A stretch of DNA of 64,000 nucleotides from Hyphomicrobiales bacterium (GTDB lineage Bacteria > Pseudomonadota > Alphaproteobacteria > Rhizobiales > Xanthobacteraceae), in NCBI GenBank assembly GCA_019243195.1, contig JAFAUQ010000044.1, positions 1 to 64,000 on the forward strand. The letters are read 5' to 3'. The translations under genes and the position numbers were made by a program. The first letter of the stretch is position 1. Every line of letters starts with the position of its first letter. Of the stretch, positions 58,150-64,000 are shown piece after piece. The notes beneath the pieces are model-generated. The model was not told where the DNA came from. It saw only the letters and a list, made by a program, of their open reading frames with translations, and did no database searches.

Positions 58150-58223
58150 GCCGCCTTCGTCTAGCGGAACAGGACCCCGGTCCTTCAAACCGGTCGACGC
58201 GGGTTCGAATCCCGCAGGCGGCG
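58150..58223 (+). tRNA. tRNA-Glu(TTC), C33
   Basis: Acceptor GCCGCCT/AGGCGGC, G73, encoded CCA. Glu-like D region TCGTCTAGCGGAACAGGAC. Anticodon arm CCGGT-CCTTCAA-ACCGG: C33 with TTC. T-arm GCGGG-TTCGAAT-CCCGC. Otherwise a textbook structure, which makes C33 stand out. Confidence 0.85.
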
Positions 58224-58234
58224 CCACTTTTGCT

Positions 58235-58306
58235 GGAGCATGATCTTTTCCGAAAACCGGTACCCACTCCGCATCGAGTGCGGGGCAGGCTTTTTCGGGA
58301 TCATGC
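58235..58306. repeat. R3-like long palindrome, variant f
   Basis: GGAGCATGATCTTTTCCGAA, ACCGGTACCCACTCCGCATC and GCAGGCTTTTTCGGGATCAT then GCGC. Same GCATCGAGTGCGG insert as variant e. Confidence 0.7.
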
Positions 58307-58311
58307 GCTAT

Positions 58312-58384
58312 TCGGGGGTGGCGCAACTGGCGGCGCGGCCGACTTTGAATCGGCAGGTTGAAGGTTCGAGCCCTTCCCCCCGAG
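58312..58384 (+). tRNA. tRNA-Gln(TTG)
   Basis: Acceptor TCGGGGG/CCCCCGA (U1:A72), G73, encoded CCA. D-arm GCGC/GCGC. Anticodon arm GCCGA-CTTTGAA-TCGGC. T-arm GAAGG-TTCGAGC-CCTTC. Canonical; last gene of the array. Confidence 0.92.
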
Positions 58385-58387
58385 CCA

Positions 58388-58480
58388 TCCCACCAGTAAT
58401 CAGTGACCAGTAACCAGTGACCAAGCAGGCCGCAAGTTCGGTCGTGTGATCGCTGATCACTGATTACTGGTTACTGATCG
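58388..58480. repeat. R7 spacer hairpin, copy e
   Basis: CCAGTAATCAGTGACCAGTA then ACCAGTGACCA on the left, GTGATCGCTGATCACTGATT then ACTGGTTACTGATC on the right. Same iterated ATCAGTG theme as the R7 spacers at the array's left end; it overlaps the last codons of the VanW gene. Confidence 0.75.
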
Positions 58481-60261
58481 AGCAGTTTACGTATGGCGTC
58501 GGAGAGCGCCTGCGGGTTGCCGGGCGGCACAATCGTGAGTCCCGTTTGCGGAGCAACACCGCAGGCCGCAGTGGCGATTACCGGCACGCCGGCCGCGAGC
58601 GCCGCGAGCAGATGGCGCGGCCGCTCCTCGACATAGGCCGGCTGCACCACGGCGGCGACGCGATCGGGCCAGCCGGTGTTGCCGGGGCGATGGACGCGCA
58701 CGCCGTCCCAGAACCTCGCCCCCTCGAGTTCGCTGCCGAGGAGCATCACATCGAGGTCAAGCTCGCGGGCGATCTGGCGCAGCTCGAATGCGCCCTTGCG
58801 GGCGACGGTCGGCCCGGGGAAGGCGATGCAGCGCGGCGTGGCTTTCTCGCGCGGGCTCGGCGAAACCGGCGGGAGCTGCCACGCGAGCCGCAGGGCCTTA
58901 TCAGCAAACAAAGCCGCGAGTTCGGCATGCGGCGTTACAATGCGTTCCGCGCGGGCGAGCGCCTCGCGCTCGGCGTTGAGGAGCCAATCGGGCGCGCGGA
59001 AATCGGCGAGGCTGGCGCGGTCCGGATGCGCGGCAGCGGCGGCGTCGAGGCGCGCGTGCAGCAGATGCATGGGCATGCGCGTGAGCAGCACCGTGAAGCG
59101 GCGGCCGCCGAGCTGCCCTTCGCGCCAGAGGAACGGCAGCAGCGATTGCGCGACGCAGACTTCGGTCACGTCCGGCGTGAGCGCGCGCGCGAGGCGACGC
59201 GCGAGACGGGCGGTTCCGCGCAGCTCGGCGGCGCGGCGCGCCGGACCCTGCTGCTTGAGCCGGCGCAGTGCGAGCGCACGGGCTGCGGCGGCAAGCGGTG
59301 CCGTCACGACCTGCGCAAAGCGGCGGGTGTCCCACTCGTGGCGCGCAAGGCCGAAGCGCGCTCCGTCGAGCGCAATGCCAAGTACGTCACCGGCGTCGCG
59401 GGTGTCGCGCACGTAATCGCGGAACTCGGGCCAGCATTCGTCGAGGAGATAGGCGGTGCGGCCCAGCGTTTCGGGCGCCGTGCGCTCATGGCGGAAGCAC
59501 GCCGTCTGCTCGCACGTGCCGCAGGTTGCCGCTGATGGCGGCGCGAGCGCGGCGATGGTTTGCTCGGGCGCTGACGTTAGCTGCGCGGACACGCGAGTGC
59601 GGAAACGGACGATTAGTTCGTCGTTCGTGAGCCGCGCTTCCATCAGCAGCGGCACGCCGGCGCGAAAGCGCAGATCCACGTAGTTCCACGCGACGGTCGC
59701 GTCACGCCCGAGCGCCGCCGCGGAGCCCGGCACGCGGCGCGAGTGGGCATGGCGCTCGACGATCTCGCAACCGCTCGCGAGCGCCGCCTGATAGAACGCG
59801 TTGGAAAGCTGGCAGAGCCCGCCGCCGGTCGCCGGCACCAGGCATCCTTGTTGCAGCATGCGGCCGGTGACGAAGCCGCGGCGGCGACTGGGCCGGCCGA
59901 GCTGGCGCCAAAAGCTGAAGGTTTCGCCTTGCGGCACGAGGAGGCGGTCGAAGGCCCGGACGGCGCGCCGCAGGTTATGCACCTTGCCGAGCTGGAAGCG
60001 GCGCTCGGCGGGCCGGCCGTCGGACCACAGCGGCGAGCGCGCTTCCGCGAGAGTCACGGAAAAATCCGCACGGTCGATGTGCGCGAGCTGAGGTGCTCCG
60101 TCGATGAGATTGCGCACCTTCCGGCGGGCGCGATGCGCCATGACCTTGGCCCGGAAAATTGCCGCCGAAAGACGCGTGGGGACGGCCGTCGTGGACGGCG
60201 GCAGCGGCAGGCCTAGCGTGCGGGCTTGGGCAGAAGGCATGGGGTTTCTCGTGCTCCCCAT
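58471..60261 (-). CDS. VanW-like domain fused to a glycosyltransferase-like domain
   Basis: A 596-residue protein. About residues 60-240 match the VanW pattern: FSFWRQLGRPSRRRGFVTGR then MLQQGCLVPATGGGLCQLSN, AFYQAALASGCEIVERHAHS and NYVDLRFRAGVPLLMEARLT. A cysteine cluster follows (ATCGTCEQTACFRHER). From about 360 it resembles GT-B glycosyltransferases: CIAFPGPTVARKGAFELRQI, VHRPGNTGWPDRVAAVVQPA, and LLAALAAGVPVIATAACGVA. Predicted cell-envelope role. ATG 60261 or 60240 are both possible. The stop is inside R7 copy e. Confidence 0.7.
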   Translation of the reverse strand: MGSTRNPMPSAQARTLGLPLPPSTTAVPTRLSAAIFRAKVMAHRARRKVRNLIDGAPQLAHIDRADFSVTLAEARSPLWSDGRPAERRFQLGKVHNLRRAVRAFDRLLVPQGETFSFWRQLGRPSRRRGFVTGRMLQQGCLVPATGGGLCQLSNAFYQAALASGCEIVERHAHSRRVPGSAAALGRDATVAWNYVDLRFRAGVPLLMEARLTNDELIVRFRTRVSAQLTSAPEQTIAALAPPSAATCGTCEQTACFRHERTAPETLGRTAYLLDECWPEFRDYVRDTRDAGDVLGIALDGARFGLARHEWDTRRFAQVVTAPLAAAARALALRRLKQQGPARRAAELRGTARLARRLARALTPDVTEVCVAQSLLPFLWREGQLGGRRFTVLLTRMPMHLLHARLDAAAAAHPDRASLADFRAPDWLLNAEREALARAERIVTPHAELAALFADKALRLAWQLPPVSPSPREKATPRCIAFPGPTVARKGAFELRQIARELDLDVMLLGSELEGARFWDGVRVHRPGNTGWPDRVAAVVQPAYVEERPRHLLAALAAGVPVIATAACGVAPQTGLTIVPPGNPQALSDAIRKLLDQ

Positions 60262-60325
60262 CGCTTTGGTCGCCCGCCCACGCCGTCAGGTTCAACGTTT
60301 AAAATAGTCAAGTATTGCCAGTTGG

Positions 60326-61297
60326 TTAGGTAGATACCGGCTGCTTGTTCCTCGCCCTGACTCGATCAAGCCCGGCGTAGATGAATGCCGCGATCCCGCC
60401 CACGTGGGTGCGCATCAGCGCGATCACCACGACGGCAAAAATCACCAAATCCCACTCGCCGTATTTCTGCAAATAGGTCGTGAGAATCTGCACCGGAGCG
60501 GCGCCCATCAGTGGGCCGAGCACGGTGCCGAGCCCGCCCAGCACCACCATGATGATGAGCTTGGCCATCTCGTTGAAGTCGGCCATCTGTGGGGAAAGCA
60601 CGACGAGATAATGGCCGTAGAAGGCGCCGGCGAGCCCGGCGAACGCGCTTGCGACGGTGAACACGAATACTTTCACCCGCGTGGTGTCGACGCCGAGGCT
60701 CTCCGCGCGCAAATCATCGTCGCGGATGGCCCGCATGAAATAGCCGATGCGGCTGCGCACGATGGCGTACATGATCGTCACGCACACGAGTGTGAGCGCT
60801 ACGAACAGAACGTAGTAGGCCGTCGGGTCGAGGTTGCGGAACAGCGGCGGCACATTGAGGCCGAGTTCGCCGCGCGTGATCGGATAGGCGGCGGTCAGGA
60901 GAATGTGGATCGTCTCGGCGAACGCCCAGGTGGCGATGGCGAGATAGATGGCGCGCATGGAGAGCACCATGCGCCCGAGCGCGAAGCCGAGCAGCGCGGC
61001 CATCGCGACGCCGCTCACGATCCCGACCCAGATCGGCACGCCGTAGTAGCGGATCAGCAGGCCGGAGGTGTAGGCGCCGATCGCCGCGAAGGCGTGATGC
61101 GCGAGCGAGAACTGGCCGGTGAAGCCGGCCAGCAGGTTCCAGCTTGCCGCAAGGATCGTGTAGTAGAGGCCGGTGGTGAGCAGATGCAGCGTGAACCCGC
61201 CGGCGAAGAACGGCGGCAGCGCCAGCAGCACCGCCGCGCCGGTGACGATGGCCGCGGGACGGCGCCAATCGCCGAACGACAGCGCCACACCTATCAT
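60326..61297 (-). CDS. livM: Branched-chain amino acid ABC transporter permease LivM
   Basis: Inner-membrane permease of 323 residues: LHLLTTGLYYTILAASWNLL then AGFTGQFSLAHHAFAAIGAY, and IRDDDLRAESLGVDTTRVKV then FVFTVASAFAGLAGAFYGHY. The GQ(F/L)SLGHAAF-type and AIRDDxxRAxxxG blocks are characteristic. ATG 61297 overlaps the TGA of livF (ATGA). Confidence 0.93.
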   Translation of the reverse strand: MIGVALSFGDWRRPAAIVTGAAVLLALPPFFAGGFTLHLLTTGLYYTILAASWNLLAGFTGQFSLAHHAFAAIGAYTSGLLIRYYGVPIWVGIVSGVAMAALLGFALGRMVLSMRAIYLAIATWAFAETIHILLTAAYPITRGELGLNVPPLFRNLDPTAYYVLFVALTLVCVTIMYAIVRSRIGYFMRAIRDDDLRAESLGVDTTRVKVFVFTVASAFAGLAGAFYGHYLVVLSPQMADFNEMAKLIIMVVLGGLGTVLGPLMGAAPVQILTTYLQKYGEWDLVIFAVVVIALMRTHVGGIAAFIYAGLDRVRARNKQPVST

Positions 61298-62019
61298 CCG
61301 AGCAGACATTCTTTGATCAGCGCGCTCACCCGCTCGAGCGGGAACTCGCGTACGGGCCCTTGCGCGCGCACGCGCCCGAGGTCGATTAAGTACACGTCGT
61401 CGGCATGGCGCAGCGCGTCCTCGACGTTCTGGTCGACCAGCAGGATGGTGCTCCCGGCTTTACGCGCAGCTTGCAGCAACTCGTAAACCTGCGCGACCAG
61501 TGCCGGCGCCAGCCCGGCGGTCGGCTCGTCCACCAGCATGAGTGTCGGCGCCGTCATCATCTCACGCGCCACGGAGAGCATGCGGCCCTGGCCGCCGGAG
61601 AGTGCGCCGGCCGGCTCGTGCCGCCGCTGCGCGAGCAAGGGAAACGTGTCGAGTACGCGTTCGAGCGCGCGCGCGAACGCCGCGCGATCGCGCCGCAGGA
61701 TCCAGCCGCCCATGCGCAGATTTTCCTCGACCGTGAGCAGCGGGAAGACGTTGATCTCCTGCGGCACGTAGCCGATGCCGAGCGCCTTGATGGATGCCGG
61801 CTCGCGCCCACCGATCTCCTGCCCGGCAAACCGTACGTTCCCGTGGTGCGGCTTGAGCAGCCCGAAGAGGGTGCGCAGCAGGGTCGATTTGCCGGCGCCG
61901 TTCGGGCCGATCACGACCGTCACGCTGCCAGTTTCGACTTTGAGCGAAAGCCCCTGCAGGATGTCGACGCCGCTCACATAGCCGGCGAAAAGGTCCTCGA
62001 TGGCGAGGAGCGCGGTCAC
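61294..62019 (-). CDS. livF: Branched-chain amino acid ABC transporter ATPase LivF
   Basis: ATPase of 241 residues: VTVVIGPNGAGKSTLLRTLF (Walker A), GYVPQEINVFPLLTVEENLR, GALSGGQGRMLSVAREMMTA (signature; Gln-Gly-Arg instead of Gln-Gln-Gln/Arg), LMLVDEPTAGLAPALVAQVY (Walker B), ILLVDQNVEDALRHADDVYL. GTG 62019 overlaps the livG stop (GTGA). Confidence 0.93.
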   Translation of the reverse strand: MTALLAIEDLFAGYVSGVDILQGLSLKVETGSVTVVIGPNGAGKSTLLRTLFGLLKPHHGNVRFAGQEIGGREPASIKALGIGYVPQEINVFPLLTVEENLRMGGWILRRDRAAFARALERVLDTFPLLAQRRHEPAGALSGGQGRMLSVAREMMTAPTLMLVDEPTAGLAPALVAQVYELLQAARKAGSTILLVDQNVEDALRHADDVYLIDLGRVRAQGPVREFPLERVSALIKECLLG

Positions 62020-62747
62020 GCAAAACCCCGGCCGAGATAGGCGGCGAGCACGTCGCCGCGCGCGGCGACCTCGTCGAGCGTGCCCTCGGCGGCAACGCGC
62101 CCTTCGACCAGGACGGTGACGCGGCGGCATAGCCTGCGCACGACGGCCATCTCGTGGCTGACGATAATGAAGGTGATGCCGCGGCGGTTCTCCTCCTCGA
62201 TCAGCTCGATGATCGCGTCCTTGATGGTCGGGTTGATGCCGGCGAACGGCTCGTCGAGCAAATAGCACTTGAGTGCCGGCGCCATGAATCCGGCCGCGAC
62301 CTGCAGCAGGGCGCGCTGGCCGCCGGATAGCGTCTTTGCCGGCGCGTCGGCGAGCGGTGCCAGTCTCGTGAGATCGAGGAAGCGCGTTGCCTGTTCCTGC
62401 GCCGCGACGAAATCGGCATTGCCTGACTGCGCCAGCGCCGGCAGTAACAAATTCTCGCGCAGGCTCATGTTGCCGAACAGCTTGCTCACCTGGAAGCTGC
62501 GAACGAGGCCGCGCCGCGCGACCTCGTGCGGCTTGAGGCCGGCGAGCGACTGCCCGGCGAGGCGGATGTCGCCGCCGTCGGGCGGATAGAGGCCGGAGAT
62601 GAGGTTGACGAGCGTGGTCTTGCCGGCGCCGTTCGGCCCGATCAACCCGCGGATTTCGCCCGGTTCGATCGTGAGGTCGACGCCTCCGGTGGCGATGAGC
62701 CCGCCGAAGCGTTTGGTCAGATCGCGGGTTTCGAGCAGCGCCGCCAC
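62016..62747 (-). CDS. livG: Branched-chain amino acid ABC transporter ATPase LivG
   Basis: ATPase of 243 residues: [20 protein letters not shown] (Walker A), GLVRSFQVSKLFGNMSLREN, TLSGGQRALLQVAAGFMAPA, CYLLDEPFAGINPTIKDAII. The motif VARRGLVRSFQ and the DEPFAGINP variant fit LivG. GTG start nine bases after the livH stop. Confidence 0.93.
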   Translation of the reverse strand: MAALLETRDLTKRFGGLIATGGVDLTIEPGEIRGLIGPNGAGKTTLVNLISGLYPPDGGDIRLAGQSLAGLKPHEVARRGLVRSFQVSKLFGNMSLRENLLLPALAQSGNADFVAAQEQATRFLDLTRLAPLADAPAKTLSGGQRALLQVAAGFMAPALKCYLLDEPFAGINPTIKDAIIELIEEENRRGITFIIVSHEMAVVRRLCRRVTVLVEGRVAAEGTLDEVAARGDVLAAYLGRGFA

Positions 62748-62756
62748 CGCACGGCC

Positions 62757-63650
62757 TCACGCCTGCCGGACGCGTTCGCCGAACAGGCCGGTCGGCCGCG
62801 CCAGCAGCACCAGGACGACGAGCAGGAATCCGTAGACGTTCTGGTAGGGCGCGGCGATGAAAGACGCGCCGAGGGATTCGACGACCCCGAGCAGCACGCC
62901 CGCGATCAACGCGCCCGGGATCGAGCCGAGGCCGCCGATCACGATGATTTCGAAGCCCTTGACCGTGGTGACGACGCCGCTCGTCGGAAACACCATGAAC
63001 ACGGGCGCGAGCAGCGCGCCGGCGAGCCCGGCGAGGCCGACGCCGATGCCGAAGGCGATCTGGTCGAGGCGGAACAGGTCGACGCCGGCGGTCTGCGCGC
63101 CGATGCGGCTCTGCGCCGCCGCGCGCAAGGCGAGGCCCAGCCACGTCTTCTTGAGCAGCAGATAAAACAGCGCGATCGCCGCGAGCGCGCACAGGAATGC
63201 GGCGAAGCGCGCGCCGCTTTCCGGCAGCGGGCCGAGCATGACGGTCGGCAGATTGGAGCCGGGCGTGCGCTGGTAGGGTCCGCCGAGCGCGGCGGCGAGG
63301 TTGCGCAGCATCAACAGCAGCGCGATCGTCACCACGATGGCGTAGTCGTCCTTGCGCTCGACGGCGGTGGTGAACATCGGCTTGATCAGCACCGGCTCGA
63401 GCAGATAGCCGATGAGGAACACGCCGAGCGCCGAGAGAGGCACCGCCACCCACCACAAATCTGCGCCGAGCCACTCCACGATCAGCAGATACTGCAAATA
63501 TCCGCCGATCATATAGAACTCGCCCATCGACCAGTTGATCATCTTGACGATGCTGTAGATGAAGGTGATGCCGAGGGCCATAAGCGCGTAGAGCACGCCG
63601 ATGATGACGCCGGCGATCAGCGTCTGGATCAACAGCTCGATGGAGAACAT
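62757..63650 (-). CDS. livH: Branched-chain amino acid ABC transporter permease LivH
   Basis: Permease of 297 residues: LIAGVIIGVLYALMALGITF then IYSIVKMINWSMGEFYMIGG, and LRAAAQSRIGAQTAGVDLFR then LDQIAFGIGVGLAGLAGALL, VKGFEIIVIGGLGSIPGALI. First permease gene after the binding protein. Family-typical length. Confidence 0.93.
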   Translation of the reverse strand: MFSIELLIQTLIAGVIIGVLYALMALGITFIYSIVKMINWSMGEFYMIGGYLQYLLIVEWLGADLWWVAVPLSALGVFLIGYLLEPVLIKPMFTTAVERKDDYAIVVTIALLLMLRNLAAALGGPYQRTPGSNLPTVMLGPLPESGARFAAFLCALAAIALFYLLLKKTWLGLALRAAAQSRIGAQTAGVDLFRLDQIAFGIGVGLAGLAGALLAPVFMVFPTSGVVTTVKGFEIIVIGGLGSIPGALIAGVLLGVVESLGASFIAAPYQNVYGFLLVVLVLLARPTGLFGERVRQA

Positions 63651-63702
63651 CCTTACCTCTCCCCGCTTGCTGCGCTGGCGGGGCGGGCGACAACCTCAAA
63701 GC

Positions 63703-63788
63703 CGTCATGCCCGGCCTTGTGCCGGGCATCCATGTCTTCTTTTTTTTGATTCAAGACGTGGATGGTCGGGACAAGCCCGGCCATGACG
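63703..63788. repeat. R5-like palindrome, copy d (diverged)
   Basis: CGTCATGCCCGGCCTTGTGC and CGGGACAAGCCCGGCCATGA then CG, with CATCCATGTCTT and AAGACGTGGATG in the arms. A T-rich run (CTTCTTTTTTTTGATTC) sits in the loop. Between livK and livH, so it may limit read-through from the binding protein gene. Confidence 0.75.
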
Positions 63789-63816
63789 CAGTGCGCGCGG
63801 ACACGCATAGCCTACA

Positions 63817-64000
63817 CTACGGCGTCGTGCCCGCGTGCTCGACGACGATGTCGGCGGTCTTCCAGTCCTGGTTCGCCGAAGTGTAGTGCAGGATCAAAAT
63901 CGGCGGCGACCAGTTGTGAAAGAACACGCCCTCGGCGCGCGGGAACGTCACCGGCGTCGCAGTCCAGGTCTTGAACGAGCCGGTTTCGAGCGCCTTGATC
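63817..64000 (-). CDS. ABC transporter substrate-binding protein, C-terminal end (LivK-like, partial)
   Basis: The last 60 codons, in frame from the window edge: IKALETGSFKTWTATPVTFP then RAEGVFFHNWSPPILILHYT and SANQDWKTADIVVEHAGTTP. The xALExGxFKTWTGxPVxF pattern is the usual C-terminal lobe of branched-chain amino acid-type periplasmic binding proteins. Lies upstream of livH on the same strand with an R5-like repeat between. The rest is outside the window. Confidence 0.75.
   Translation of the reverse strand, partial: IKALETGSFKTWTATPVTFPRAEGVFFHNWSPPILILHYTSANQDWKTADIVVEHAGTTP

Noticed and set aside
61294-63729. 811-codon minus-strand frame across the liv genes
   Set aside because: Only its last 241 codons (LivF) make sense. 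The rest is an out-of-frame shadow of livH and livG, and GTG 62019 with a GTGA overlap gives a normal LivF.

Overview
The window is high-GC DNA from an alphaproteobacterium, most likely a Hyphomicrobiales (Rhizobiales) relative of Bradyrhizobium or Xanthobacteraceae. The grounds are the gene repertoire (bactofilins, branched-chain amino acid and TRAP importers, a molybdenum sulfite dehydrogenase, a PQQ dehydrogenase) and the many dispersed palindromic intergenic repeats. The placement is inference; no rRNA or marker gene is present.

Layout. 1-4 kb (minus): TRAP permease pair (large subunit cut by the window edge), then a haem/beta-propeller protein. 4.4-9.7 kb: haloacid dehalogenase, PsiF-like and repeat-rich exported proteins, YidB-like protein, YeiH-type exporter with a small membrane partner, nucleotidyltransferase. 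9.8-13.9 kb: two GH13 glucosidases in one operon, divergent from an alpha/beta hydrolase. 14.1-18.6 kb: RND efflux adaptor and pump. 18.7-23.0 kb: creC, creB and a frameshifted creD around a region with helically phased CTGCACA repeats. 23-25.4 kb: three small bactofilins and exported proteins. 25.5-28.7 kb: ArsR regulator with SRPBCC, DUF1993, two VOC/PhnB and a YCII protein, from a promoter that appears leaderless. 28.8-30.5 kb: ABC exporter flanked by inverted copies of one repeat. 30.7-37.3 kb (minus): PQQ dehydrogenase fused to an amicyanin-like domain, SCO1, sulfite dehydrogenase SorA/SorB, amine oxidase. 37.4-43.5 kb: two luciferase-like monooxygenases, a phenol-hydroxylase-type flavoprotein, a VOC protein and a hydroxyisobutyrate-dehydrogenase-type enzyme, probably an aromatic or heteroatom catabolic island. 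44.2-52.5 kb: complete sugar-type ABC importer, altronate-dehydratase-family enzyme, S46 peptidase. 58.5-60.3 kb: VanW/glycosyltransferase-like fusion. 60.3-64 kb (minus): liv branched-chain amino acid transporter, binding protein cut by the edge.

The most unusual region is 53.1-58.4 kb: a one-strand array of 26 tRNA or tRNA-like genes covering 17 amino acids (no Tyr, Trp or His found), interrupted by an IS481-family element, a frameshifted SEC-C gene and several repeat families. Many of its tRNAs break near-universal rules: C33 instead of U33 in five, T-loops lacking TTC, 4-nt D-loops, a missing or enlarged D-arm, and a dispersed palindrome inserted in the variable loop of tRNA-Cys. A duplicated Ala-Asn pair nevertheless shows paired (compensatory) stem changes and keeps the G3:U70 alanine identity pair in both copies. 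This suggests the odd tRNAs were under selection rather than simply decaying.

At least eight repeat families (called R1 to R8 here) fill the spacers. R2, a twin palindrome bounded by CTAGTG and CACTAG, occurs four times and supplies or abuts gene boundaries. All coordinates were read by eye; family names come from recognised motifs, not database searches.
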